Part shown: in pieces, positions 1-7,965 of the stretch
How the letters are laid out: each line of letters starts with the position of its first letter
Numbering within the stretch: the first letter of the stretch is position 1
NCBI GenBank assembly: GCA_000720805.1
Contig: JODI01000005.1
Span: forward strand, 132,536-196,535
Direction of reading: 5' to 3'
Length of the DNA stretch: 64,000 nucleotides
Source of the DNA: Streptomyces violaceoruber
Lineage (GTDB): Bacteria; Actinomycetota; Actinomycetes; Streptomycetales; Streptomycetaceae
Notes under the pieces: generated by a model
The model's database searches: none
The model's input: only the letters and a program-made list of their open reading frames with translations
What the model was told of the DNA's origin: nothing
Translations under genes and position numbers: made by a program

Positions 1-123
1 GCGTCGTCCCTACCGTCGGTCATGGCGATGATTGTCCTGGGTGCCGGTTTGATCAGAGGACCGGCCGGCCCATGGAAGGACAGCGCTCGCGGTGAGAGGA
101 TCGTGCGTGCGCAGAAGTGTTGG

Positions 124-189
124 CTTTCGCCGTCTAAGCTGCTGAAACAGGCATGGCCTTTCAGGGAACCGAACACGGCTCGTGCTTTC
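124..189. promoter_or_regulatory. Repeated CTTTC motifs and CTGAAA-N11-TTTCAG inverted repeat upstream of the DeoR gene
   Basis: The stretch ahead of the DeoR-type gene carries CTTTC three times (124-128, 158-162, 185-189) and an inverted repeat CTGAAA (142-147) / TTTCAG (159-164). DeoR-family repressors commonly bind short repeated boxes near their own promoter, so autoregulation is a reasonable inference. No -10/-35 pair stands out. The rest of 1-225 shows no supportable gene. Confidence 0.3.
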
Positions 190-225
190 ACGGGTGGTGT
201 GCACACCACGGACAGGGGACGACGC

Positions 226-1014
226 ATGGCGGCACCGCAGGACCGATGGAGCGCCTTGCTGGACATACTGACGCGCGACGGGCGGATCGAGGTCGAGAGC
301 GCCGCGGAGGTACTGCGCGTCTCCACCGCCACGATCCGACGCGATCTGGACGAGTTGGCGCGTCAGCAGATGGTCACCCGTACCCACGGCGGCGCCGTGA
401 TCAACGCCATCGCGTACGACCTGCCGCTCCGCTACAAGGCCGCGCGCAACGCTCCGGAGAAGGAGCGGATCGCCAACGCGGCGGCGGGGCTGGTGAAAGC
501 GGGTGCCGTGGTCGGGCTGAACGGCGGCACGACGACCACCGCGGTGGCCCGGGCGCTGGCCATCAGGCCCGAGCTGAGCACGGAGGGCGCCGAGCCCTCG
601 CTGACGGTCGTGACCAACGCGCTGAACATCGCCAACGAACTGGTCGTACGCCGCCATGTGAAGCTCGTCCTCACCGGGGGAGTGGCCCGCCCGGCCTCGT
701 ACGAACTCACCGGACCGCTCGCCACCGGGATGCTCGCGCAGATCACCCTCGACCACGCCTTCATCGGCGTCGACGCGATCGACGTCCGGCACGGGGCGAC
801 GGCCCAGGACGAGGGCGAGGCGGGCATCAACTGGGCGTTGGCCCGCCGCGCCCAGCGGGTGATCGTGGTCGCGGACTCCTCCAAACTGGGACGGCGGGCC
901 TTCGCCCGGATCTGCCCGGTGGGGGACGTCGACGTACTGGTGACCGACAAGGCGGCGGGCCCGGAGCTGACCGAGCCGTTCGCAGCGGCGGGCGTGGAGA
1001 TCGTCCGGGCCTGA
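226..1014 (+). CDS. DeoR/GlpR-family transcriptional regulator
   Basis: A 262-residue DeoR-type repressor. The N-terminal winged helix-turn-helix occupies about residues 7-62, with the family hallmark STATIRRDLDEL followed by RTHGGAV. The C-terminal effector domain has the sugar-phosphate-isomerase-like fold signature (GLNGGTTTTAVARAL, TNALNIANEL, LTGGVARPASYELTG, DAFIGVDAID, ADSSKLG). Such proteins usually sense a phosphorylated sugar. ATG at 226 is chosen because it begins at the usual family N terminus; the open frame runs further upstream to 22 with no homologous sequence. It is convergent with the sugar importer at 1039-4170 and is the only regulator beside the importer and glycoside-hydrolase run, so it most likely controls both. 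The specific sugar ligand cannot be read from the sequence. Confidence 0.88.
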   Translation: MAAPQDRWSALLDILTRDGRIEVESAAEVLRVSTATIRRDLDELARQQMVTRTHGGAVINAIAYDLPLRYKAARNAPEKERIANAAAGLVKAGAVVGLNGGTTTTAVARALAIRPELSTEGAEPSLTVVTNALNIANELVVRRHVKLVLTGGVARPASYELTGPLATGMLAQITLDHAFIGVDAIDVRHGATAQDEGEAGINWALARRAQRVIVVADSSKLGRRAFARICPVGDVDVLVTDKAAGPELTEPFAAAGVEIVRA

Positions 1015-1028
1015 ACGCCTTCGGGCGT
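1015..1028. terminator. Short hairpin with TTCG tetraloop between convergent genes
   Basis: ACGCC-TTCG-GGCGT forms a perfect 5-bp stem with a stabilising UUCG loop directly after the DeoR stop codon and 10 bases before the end of the permease gene on the other strand. It could serve both strands. The stem is short and has no T-tract. Confidence 0.4.
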
Positions 1029-1038
1029 CCCAAGGGGG

Positions 1039-1938
1039 CTACTTGATGCCGCCGGCCGTCAGACCGCTGATCAGATAGCGCTCCACGAAGACGAACAGGA
1101 CGACGACCGGCACGATCGCGATGAGCGACGTGGCGAAGAGATACTGCCACTGCTCCTGGTACGCCGTGACGAATCCGGGGATGGCCTTGGTGAGCGTCGT
1201 CCGGTCGCCGGACGAGGTGATGGTGAGGGCGACGACGTACTCGTTCCAGGCCCCGATGAACGTGTAGACGAGCGCGGTCACCACCCCGGGCAGCGCCAGC
1301 GGCAGGGTGATCCGGACCATGGCGCCGAGCCGGCCGGCCCCGTCCATGAACGCCGCCTCCTCCAGCTCCTTGGGGATGCTCGCGAAGTACGCGTTGAGGA
1401 TCCAGATGCAGAACGGCAGGTTGAACGCCGCGTTGACCAGGATCAGCCCCTCCGCGGTGTCGGTGAGATCGAGGCTGACCATCTCCCGGTAGATGCCCAC
1501 CAGCAGTGCGGTCGGCGCGAACATCTGGGTGACCAGCACGAGCAGCAGGAAGGCGCCGCGCCCGCGGAACTTGTGGCGGGCGGTGTAGTACGCGGCGGGC
1601 AGTCCCACGGCGAGTGCGAGGAGCGTGGACATCCCGGCGACGTACAGCGAGAACAGGAGCGCGTCGGAGACCGGCGGATCCTTCAGCGACCAGACGTCGG
1701 CGAAGTTCGACCACTGCCAGTGCGACGGCAGATAGGACGGCGGCGACTTCATCAGTTCCGGTGTCGGCTTCAGCGCCGTCAGCAGCATCTGCAGATACGG
1801 CGCCAGGAAGAACAGGGCCACCAGCCAGCCCACCGCGGTGAGAACCGCGGTGCGCAGCCGGAGCGGCCGCCGTCGCCGGACCGTTGCGGAGGGAACGGCG
1901 GAGGGGGCTGTGGTGGATCGGGCCGTGACGGCGGACAT
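1039..1938 (-). CDS. Carbohydrate ABC transporter permease, MalG/CUT1 type
   Basis: A 299-residue inner-membrane permease of the CUT1 sugar family. A basic N terminus (VRRRRPLRLR) precedes the first membrane span (VLTAVGWLVALFFLAPYLQM), and five further hydrophobic segments follow. The cytoplasmic EAA loop that docks the ATPase is clear: EEAAFMDGAGRLGAM then RITLPLALPG. The start ATG at 1938 shares one base with the stop of the upstream permease, indicating translational coupling. No ATPase gene lies in the cluster; in Streptomyces CUT1 systems a shared ATPase (MsiK) encoded elsewhere usually supplies energy. It imports the oligosaccharide bound by the lipoprotein at 2920-4170. Confidence 0.93.
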   Translation of the reverse strand: MSAVTARSTTAPSAVPSATVRRRRPLRLRTAVLTAVGWLVALFFLAPYLQMLLTALKPTPELMKSPPSYLPSHWQWSNFADVWSLKDPPVSDALLFSLYVAGMSTLLALAVGLPAAYYTARHKFRGRGAFLLLVLVTQMFAPTALLVGIYREMVSLDLTDTAEGLILVNAAFNLPFCIWILNAYFASIPKELEEAAFMDGAGRLGAMVRITLPLALPGVVTALVYTFIGAWNEYVVALTITSSGDRTTLTKAIPGFVTAYQEQWQYLFATSLIAIVPVVVLFVFVERYLISGLTAGGIK

Positions 1939-2915
1939 CAGCCGGTCTCCTCTCGCCCGCGGACGACGCGCAGGTACACCAGCACGACCAGGAGGATCAG
2001 CGCGAAGTTCACGACGGCCATGGCCGCCGACTCGCCGACGGCCTGGTTGTCGAACGCGAGCTTGTACATGTAGGTGGTGGTCGTGTCGGTGGCGAAGCCC
2101 GGACCGCCGCGGGTCATGGCCCAGATGACCGGGAAGGAGTTGAACACGTTGATGACGTTGATGATGGCGGCGACCATCAGCGACGGGCGCAGCAGCGGCA
2201 GCGTGATGGAGAGATACGTGCGGGCCGTTCCCGCCCCGTCCAGGCGGGCCGCCTCGTACACCTCGGCCGGGATGGTCCCCAGGCCGGAGAGGATGACGAA
2301 CGCGGTGAACGGCAGGGAGACGAAGACCGCCACGGCCATCATCCAGGCGAACGCCTGCGCCGGGTGGGCCAGCCAGTTCACCGGTTTGTCGAGGATGCCG
2401 ACGTCCATCAGGACGCGGTTGACGACGCCGTAGAAGTTGTTGAGCATCCAGCGCCAGGTCAGTGCCGTCATCAGGACCGACGCCGCCCACGGCACGATCA
2501 GCGCCCAGCGGACCATCCGTTGCCCCGGGAAACGTGAGTTGAGCAACTGCGCGAGCGCCAGGGAGACCGTGATGGTGACGGTGACCACGCCCACCACCCA
2601 GACCAGGGTGCGCAGCACCACGCCCGGCAGGTCAGGCTCGGCGAACAGGTCGGCGTAGTTGTCGCCTCCGGCGAAGCCGCGGGTCAGTCCGGTGGAGCTG
2701 ATGTCCATCAGGGAGGTGCGGACCATCTCGACGACGGGCCAGATGACCACGGCCAGGATCAGCACGAGTGCGGGGCCGAGCCACAGCAGCGGCTCCAGCG
2801 CCCGCAGTCGGCGACCGTTGCGGGAGGGGCGGGAACCGGATGCCGGCGCCGCCGGCGTTCCTTCGCCCCCGGACCGGGCCCCGGCGGTGCGTGTGGTGAC
2901 GTCCTGTACGGCCAC
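1938..2915 (-). CDS. Carbohydrate ABC transporter permease, MalF/CUT1 type
   Basis: A 325-residue permease that pairs with the MalG-type subunit. A Pro/Ala/Gly-rich cytoplasmic tail of about 40 residues precedes six predicted membrane spans, the first around LLWLGPALVLILAVVIWPVV. The EAA loop reads YEAARLDGAGTARTY followed by SITLPLLRPS. It starts with GTG at 2915, four bases after the stop of the binding-protein gene, and ends in a one-base overlap with the next permease. The order binding protein, MalF, MalG is typical of actinobacterial sugar importers. Confidence 0.93.
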   Translation of the reverse strand: MAVQDVTTRTAGARSGGEGTPAAPASGSRPSRNGRRLRALEPLLWLGPALVLILAVVIWPVVEMVRTSLMDISSTGLTRGFAGGDNYADLFAEPDLPGVVLRTLVWVVGVVTVTITVSLALAQLLNSRFPGQRMVRWALIVPWAASVLMTALTWRWMLNNFYGVVNRVLMDVGILDKPVNWLAHPAQAFAWMMAVAVFVSLPFTAFVILSGLGTIPAEVYEAARLDGAGTARTYLSITLPLLRPSLMVAAIINVINVFNSFPVIWAMTRGGPGFATDTTTTYMYKLAFDNQAVGESAAMAVVNFALILLVVLVYLRVVRGREETG

Positions 2916-2919
2916 GCTG

Positions 2920-4170
2920 TCAGCCGTCCTTCTCGGCGGTGTCCTGGATCTCGGTCAGCACCTTCTCCGGTTCGGCGCCCGACACGGCGGTGCCGATGCG
3001 CTGCTTCACGGCGCCCTCGACGGCCGACCAGTTGGGGTTGTCGGTGGGGGCGAACCGCGCGCCCGACAGCGCGTCGACGAACGGCTTGTAGTAGGAGGAG
3101 TCCGAACTCAGCGCGTCACCGGCCGACTTGGTGACCGACAGGAAGCCCTCGGTGGACAGGAACTTCGAGGCGTTCTCCTTCTGGTAGAAGAAGTCGAGGA
3201 ACTTGTTGACGGCTTCGCGGTTCTTGCCGTCGTCCTTCTTGAAGGACACCAGGTAGTCCTGGACGCCGAGCGTGTTGTGCGTCGTGCCGTCCTTGCTGGG
3301 CAGCGGCGCGACGCCGTAGTTCAGGTTCTTGTCGACCGTGTCGATGAACCCCTTTCGCATGAAGACGGCGCCGTTGATCATGCCGATCTTGCCCTGCGCG
3401 AACTGGTTGAAGACGTCCTTGCGGTTGGTGGCCTCGGGGTTGGGCTGGGTCAGCCCGGCCTTCGTGAGCTTGCGCAGGTAGTCCAGCGTCTCGACGTTGG
3501 CGGGCTGGTCGACGGCCCACTTGCCCGACTTGTCGGTCCAGCCGCCGCCGTTGTTCATCGCCCAGATGTAGAACTCGGCCTGGGCTTCCTCCGCGCCGAG
3601 CGGCAGGCCCAGCGGGATGTCCCCGGCCTTCTTTATCTTCTTGGCGTCCTCCTCGACCTCGGCCCAGCTGGCCGGCGGCTTGGAGATCTTGGCCTTGCCG
3701 AAGATGTCCTTGTTGTAGAAGAAGAGCCGCGCGCTGGAGATGAACGGCAGGCCGTACTGGGCGCCTTTGTACTGCGCCTGGTCGGCGAAGAGCGGCAGGA
3801 AGTCGGCGAGCACCTTCGGCGACACGACGTCCTTGGCCTGGTAGATCAGGTCGTCGCGGGCGAAGTCCGAGAACTTGTTGTAGTTGAGGACGTCGGGCTG
3901 CTGCCCGGTCTGGACGTACGTCTTGACCTTGGAGTCCATCTGCTCCCAGTCGACCACCTCCAACTTGACCCGGTAGCCGGGGTTCGCGGCCTCGAAGGCC
4001 TTGATGAGGTTGTCCCAGTAGGGCTGGGTGTCGTCGTCGTACTTGGCGGCCACGAAGGTGATGGTCTTCCCGTCGGAGCCGCCGCCTCCCGACGAACCTC
4101 CCTTGCCGCATCCGCTGAGGACCAAGGCGAGGGCGACACCTGCCGAGATGCCGATGACGTGCCGTTTCAT
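2920..4170 (-). CDS. Extracellular sugar-binding lipoprotein of ABC transporter
   Basis: A 416-residue type-1 extracellular solute-binding protein. The N terminus is a lipoprotein signal (MKRHVIGISAGVALALVLSGC) with lipobox LSGC, so the mature protein is lipid-anchored outside the membrane. A Gly/Ser linker follows, then the two-lobed binding fold (GQQPDVLNYNKF, QYGLPFISSARLFFYNKDIF). ATG at 4170 has the strong ribosome site AAGGTGG seven to eight bases upstream. First gene of the importer operon, divergent from the glycoside-hydrolase run, so it likely captures the oligosaccharides those enzymes release. Confidence 0.93.
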   Translation of the reverse strand: MKRHVIGISAGVALALVLSGCGKGGSSGGGGSDGKTITFVAAKYDDDTQPYWDNLIKAFEAANPGYRVKLEVVDWEQMDSKVKTYVQTGQQPDVLNYNKFSDFARDDLIYQAKDVVSPKVLADFLPLFADQAQYKGAQYGLPFISSARLFFYNKDIFGKAKISKPPASWAEVEEDAKKIKKAGDIPLGLPLGAEEAQAEFYIWAMNNGGGWTDKSGKWAVDQPANVETLDYLRKLTKAGLTQPNPEATNRKDVFNQFAQGKIGMINGAVFMRKGFIDTVDKNLNYGVAPLPSKDGTTHNTLGVQDYLVSFKKDDGKNREAVNKFLDFFYQKENASKFLSTEGFLSVTKSAGDALSSDSSYYKPFVDALSGARFAPTDNPNWSAVEGAVKQRIGTAVSGAEPEKVLTEIQDTAEKDG

Positions 4171-4192
4171 GGGACCACCTTCGCTGCAAGCT

Positions 4193-4239
4193 GGTGATTT
4201 TTTGTGCTCGAAACTGGCTTACTTCAAGCAGTAATCACC
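4193..4239. promoter_or_regulatory. Nested inverted repeats in importer promoter (candidate operator)
   Basis: GGTGATT (4193-4199) is mirrored by AATCACC (4233-4239). Inside this pair lies a second perfect inverted repeat, TTACT-N6-AGTAA (4219-4234). Both lie 23-70 bases upstream of the binding-protein start codon, where a repressor would block transcription. The neighbouring DeoR regulator is the obvious candidate, but binding is inferred only. Confidence 0.4.
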
Positions 4240-4590
4240 ATCATGCCCAACAGGGCGCGCGCGATGTCAAGGGAGGAACGGTTGCCGGTGCGTTACGTCA
4301 TGGCCGCGGGTCGCTCTCTGCGGGGGGATCGGTTTCCGGCGGCTCGCCGCGCGCGAACCACCCGGTCCGCAGCCGATTTATCACCTTGATGCGCTTCGGC
4401 CGTTTCGGCAGTTTCAGCCGTTTTCTGTCGTGGTCCGGTGGTCGACCCGCCGTGGTGTGGCGGTGGGCGGCCACGGCCGGAACCTGACTCGGCGCCACGC
4501 GTACTGGAATCACCCGATTCGGGCGCGGTTCACGCAGAATTTACAGCCGCTTTCGTCGGCGTGACCCCCTCTCCGAGCAGGGCGCGGACC
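4240..4590. other. Divergent intergenic region without recognisable gene
   Basis: Between the importer promoter and the GH31 promoter there is about 350 bases of sequence in which no supported gene, tRNA or repeat was seen. Short open frames exist but none has a convincing ribosome site or codon pattern. Confidence 0.5.
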
Positions 4591-4596
4591 CCGGAA

Positions 4597-4609
4597 GGTG
4601 ACTGTCACC
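4597..4609. promoter_or_regulatory. Perfect 13-bp palindrome GGTGAC-T-GTCACC
   Basis: GGTGAC (4597-4602) and GTCACC (4604-4609) flank a single T. It is 50 bases upstream of the best -35-like hexamer of the GH31 gene, a plausible activator or repressor position. It shares the GGTGA half-site with the inverted repeat in the opposite promoter (4193-4239). Confidence 0.4.
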
Positions 4610-4658
4610 AGGGTCGACAGTGGCCCGTGTTGCTGCGGAGAAATCATGGAAGGGAATG

Positions 4659-4702
4659 TTGACAGCTGACGTTTATCGCCAGAACATGAGCAGAAATGAG
4701 CA
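4659..4702 (+). promoter_or_regulatory. Candidate promoter with ATGAGCA direct repeat
   Basis: TTGACA (4659-4664) is a consensus -35 box; after a 17-base spacer the weaker GAACAT (4682-4687) could be the -10. Overlapping and following it is a direct repeat ATGAGCA (4686-4692 and 4696-4702) with 10-base periodicity, the layout DeoR-type repressors often use. The start codon is 60 bases further on. Confidence 0.4.
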
Positions 4703-4761
4703 TGATCTTGCCGTGCTGCTCCCGCTGAGCAACGCCCCGCCCCGCCCGCTGGAGGACGTGA

Positions 4762-7700
4762 GTGCGCACCCAACCGTTCAGACGGCGCAAATCTCCCAGG
4801 CCCGCCACACTGTTGGCCGCCGCGCTGGCCCTGACGCTCGTACCGACTGTCGCCGGACCCCTCACCACCAAGGCCCAGGCGGACACCACCGCCCAGGCGG
4901 ACACCACGCTCCGGCCGAAGGTGACCCGGACCGCGGACGGCCTCGCCCTGTCCGTGCCGGGCACCGGGAACGCCCCCGGCTACACCATCGACATCGCCAC
5001 CGACGAACTCACCCTCACCACCGAGCGCTCCGGTAAGACCGTGCTCGGCACGGCGAGCGGCGACACCGGAGGGCTCCGCTTCCGCTCCGACGGGAAGTGG
5101 GAACACGCCACCGACGTCACCGACTGGACGTGGAAGAGCGGTGTCCTCACCCTCACCACCGACACCACCCTCGACGGCGCCACCGTCAAGGCCCGGCTCA
5201 CCCCCGAGGCCGACCGCTACCAGCTGGACTGGGACGTCGAAGGCGGCAGCCCCGACCAACTCGGCCTCACCTACGACCTGTCGTCGGCCGGCCACTGGTA
5301 CGGCCACGGCGAGGCGGAGACCCCGCAGGGCGGTCCCGGCACCAACCAGCCCTGGCCGCTGGACGCCGGCGAGGTCGACCACCCGACCTTCGGCCCGGCG
5401 TCGTACCACATGATCGACCCGTTCTGGTACACCTCCAAGTCGACCGGTCTGCGCGTCGACACCGGGAACGTCATGGACGTGGCGCTCAACAAGGGCAAGG
5501 ACGGCCTCGGCACCTTCGTCGTCGAGTCGCCCGACACCTACAAGGCCACCGTGTTCGTCGAGTCGACGCCGCTGGAGGTCTACCGCGACTACATCGGCAT
5601 CGTCGGCAAACCCACCAAGTCCGACGCCCCGTACGAGCAGTACGCCAAGCCGCTGTGGAATTCCTGGGCGCAGTTCTACACCAAGGTCGACCAGGAGAAA
5701 CTGCTCGACTACGCCACCGACCTCCACGACAACGGACTGGACGGGCACACCATCCAGCTCGACGACAAGTGGGAGTCGAACTACGGCAACCTGACCTGGG
5801 ATCCCAAGACGTTCCCCGATCCCAAGGGCCTCTCCAAGAAGATCCACGACATGGGGTTCGACTTCGGCGTCTGGGTCACCTTGTGGATCAACCTGGACTC
5901 CGCCAACTACCAGTACGCGGTCGACCACGGCTATCTGCTCATGGACGCCAAGGACAAGACCAAGCCGTGTGACGTGACCTGGTGGAACGGCGAGGCGGGG
6001 ATCATCGACCTGGCCAACCCCGAGGCCAAGGCCTGGTACGAGGGCAACCTCAAGTCCCTCATGGACACGTACGACATCGACGGGCTGAAGTTCGACACGC
6101 GCTTCTTCGACGAGAGGTGCGCGCCGCGCGAGGGCTCCCAGGTCACGGACTACCAGAAGCTCGGTACGCAGCTCGCCGACGAGTTCGACCTCCAGGGCGC
6201 CGGCATCCGCGTGCACTGGAACAAGACGGCCCACGAGGCCGGCTTCGTCACCCGCCAGGTCGACAAGGGCACCGGCTGGGACTCCCTGCGCGCCTCCGCC
6301 TCCCAGAACCTGGCGATCTCCACCATCGGCTACCCGTTCGTCGAGTCCGACATGATCGGCGGCTCCGGCGGCCAGCCCGCGCCGACGAAGGACGTACTGG
6401 TGCGGTGGGCACAATCCGCCTCACTGATGCCGCTGATGTACGCCTCGACCTCGCCGGTGGACACCAACGACACCACCACCGGGCAGAAGGTGGACTACGA
6501 CCAGGAGACGGTCGACCTCTACCGGCAGGCGATCAAGACGCACGAGAAGCTCGCCCCCTACATCTGGGACCAGGTGCAGAGCACCCTGAAGACCGGCGAT
6601 CCGATCATGCGGCCGCTGTTCTTCGACTTCCCGAAGGACGAGGCGAGTTACACGGTCGCCGACGAGTGGATGCTCGGCCCGGCCGTACTGGCCGCGCCCA
6701 AGCTGAGCACCGGTGCCACCCGCTCCGTCCATCTGCCGCCGGGCACCTGGTACGACGTGAACCAGGGCACCGTGATCCGCGGCCCCAGGACCCTGAAGGG
6801 CTACTCGGCGCCGCTCGGCGTCACCCCGGCCTTCGTCAACCTCAAGGCACAGGGCGCCGCCAAGGCCATCAAGGCGCTCAAGCGCGACGACGCGCCGGCC
6901 GCCTCCGTCCTGATCACTCCGGACGCGCCGGCCACCGACGCGGGCAAGCCGTTCCAGGTGACCACCGAAGTGACCAACTGGAGCACCGGAATCATCAAGA
7001 GCGTCAAGGCGGCCCTGGACCTGCCCGACGGCTGGAGCGCCAAGCCGGCCGGTCCGACCACCGCGAGCTCCCTCAAGAACGGCGCCTCCCTCACCACCAC
7101 CTGGACGGTGACCCCGGCCGAGGACGCCCGCTGGGGCAGCCATGACCTCACCGGCACCGCCGCCTACACCGGATCCAAGGGCTCGACGAAGGTGTCCGAC
7201 ACCGTCCAGGCGCAGGTGAAGGCCGCCCCGGGCAGTGTGCAGGCGCCCTACCTGACGACCGACACCACCTCCGAAGACCCCCAGTACGCCCAGGCCGGCG
7301 ACCAGTTCGCCATCTGGGCGGGCGGCCAGGACCTGTCCGGCTGGAAGGACGAGAAGGGCGTCATCTACCGCGACGAGGCGGCCGGCGAGAAGTCCACCGT
7401 GCAGGCCCAGTTGGTCTCGCAGAACAGCGCCTCGCCGGTCGGCAAGGCGGGCGTCGCCCTCGCCAACGACCTGACCGCACCCGAGAAGGGCGGTTACGCG
7501 GTGCTGGTCATGACCCAGAGTTACGGACTGGAGTTCATGACCGACAGCAACGGCGACGGGAAGCTCGACACCTGGGCGGGCGGTAACTCCAGCTATCACC
7601 CGGCGTATCTCAAGCTGACCCGGGACGGCACCACCTACACGGCGTACGCCAGCAAGGACGGCCAGACCTGGTCGCAGGTCGGCACCGCCGAGGTGCCGTC

Positions 7701-7806
7701 GGCCGCAGGTACCGAGGACGCCGGGATGGTCGCCAGCGCGGCCAACGTCAACTACCCCGGTGAGGACATCGAAGCCGTATTCAGCGGATTCACCGTCACC
7801 TCCTGA
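4762..7806 (+). CDS. Secreted multidomain GH31 alpha-glycosidase with NEW3 and jelly-roll modules
   Basis: A 1014-residue exported enzyme. A Sec-type signal (about residues 1-40, hydrophobic core ATLLAAALALTLVPTVAG) is followed by a GH31 beta-sandwich and a TIM barrel. The nucleophile is Asp445 in GLKFDTRFF and the acid/base Asp530 in ESDMIGG; LDDKWES marks the substrate-side loop. A NEW3 domain covers about residues 715-815 and a jelly-roll (DUF1349/concanavalin-like) module about 824-1014. GTG at 4762 is preceded by GGAGG with seven-base spacing. GH31 contains alpha-glucosidases, alpha-xylosidases and MYORG-type alpha-galactosidases, and the sequence alone does not settle which; an alpha-galactosidase would suit the locus. 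Part of the catalytic domain is almost identical in DNA to the second GH31 gene (see findings). Confidence 0.9.
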   Translation: MRTQPFRRRKSPRPATLLAAALALTLVPTVAGPLTTKAQADTTAQADTTLRPKVTRTADGLALSVPGTGNAPGYTIDIATDELTLTTERSGKTVLGTASGDTGGLRFRSDGKWEHATDVTDWTWKSGVLTLTTDTTLDGATVKARLTPEADRYQLDWDVEGGSPDQLGLTYDLSSAGHWYGHGEAETPQGGPGTNQPWPLDAGEVDHPTFGPASYHMIDPFWYTSKSTGLRVDTGNVMDVALNKGKDGLGTFVVESPDTYKATVFVESTPLEVYRDYIGIVGKPTKSDAPYEQYAKPLWNSWAQFYTKVDQEKLLDYATDLHDNGLDGHTIQLDDKWESNYGNLTWDPKTFPDPKGLSKKIHDMGFDFGVWVTLWINLDSANYQYAVDHGYLLMDAKDKTKPCDVTWWNGEAGIIDLANPEAKAWYEGNLKSLMDTYDIDGLKFDTRFFDERCAPREGSQVTDYQKLGTQLADEFDLQGAGIRVHWNKTAHEAGFVTRQVDKGTGWDSLRASASQNLAISTIGYPFVESDMIGGSGGQPAPTKDVLVRWAQSASLMPLMYASTSPVDTNDTTTGQKVDYDQETVDLYRQAIKTHEKLAPYIWDQVQSTLKTGDPIMRPLFFDFPKDEASYTVADEWMLGPAVLAAPKLSTGATRSVHLPPGTWYDVNQGTVIRGPRTLKGYSAPLGVTPAFVNLKAQGAAKAIKALKRDDAPAASVLITPDAPATDAGKPFQVTTEVTNWSTGIIKSVKAALDLPDGWSAKPAGPTTASSLKNGASLTTTWTVTPAEDARWGSHDLTGTAAYTGSKGSTKVSDTVQAQVKAAPGSVQAPYLTTDTTSEDPQYAQAGDQFAIWAGGQDLSGWKDEKGVIYRDEAAGEKSTVQAQLVSQNSASPVGKAGVALANDLTAPEKGGYAVLVMTQSYGLEFMTDSNGDGKLDTWAGGNSSYHPAYLKLTRDGTTYTAYASKDGQTWSQVGTAEVPSAAGTEDAGMVASAANVNYPGEDIEAVFSGFTVTS

Positions 7807-7839
7807 CACGCCGGTATCACCAGCCCCACCCCCCGTTCT

Positions 7840-7874
7840 CCGGCAGGCCCCCCTCCCCACTGCGGGCCTGCCGG
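7840..7874 (+). terminator. First of two tandem GC hairpins after GH31
   Basis: CCGGCAGGCCC (7840-7850) pairs perfectly with GGGCCTGCCGG (7864-7874), an 11-bp stem with a 13-base loop, 34 bases after the GH31 stop. No T-tract. It may terminate part of the transcripts or protect the upstream mRNA. Confidence 0.55.
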
Positions 7875-7889
7875 AGACCATCCCCGCTT

Positions 7890-7925
7890 CCCGGCAGGCC
7901 TCCCACCCCCCGGGGGCCTGCCGGG
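7890..7925 (+). terminator. Second tandem GC hairpin, same stem sequence
   Basis: CCCGGCAGGCC (7890-7900) pairs with GGCCTGCCGGG (7915-7925), 11 bp with a 14-base loop. The stem is nearly the same as in the first hairpin, so the arms of the two hairpins could also pair with each other. It ends about 40 bases before the next start codon, so it could attenuate the rest of the run. Confidence 0.55.
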
Positions 7926-7965
7926 GACCACTCCCTGCAAAGCCGTGAGAGAGGGACCCACCCCC

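Noticed and set aside
22..225. Upstream in-frame extension of the DeoR regulator
   Set aside because: No family homology before residue 1 of the ATG at 226; the region looks like promoter DNA with repeated CTTTC boxes.
4241..4487. Short open frames on both strands in the divergent intergenic region
   Set aside because: Weak starts, no ribosome sites and no protein-like pattern.
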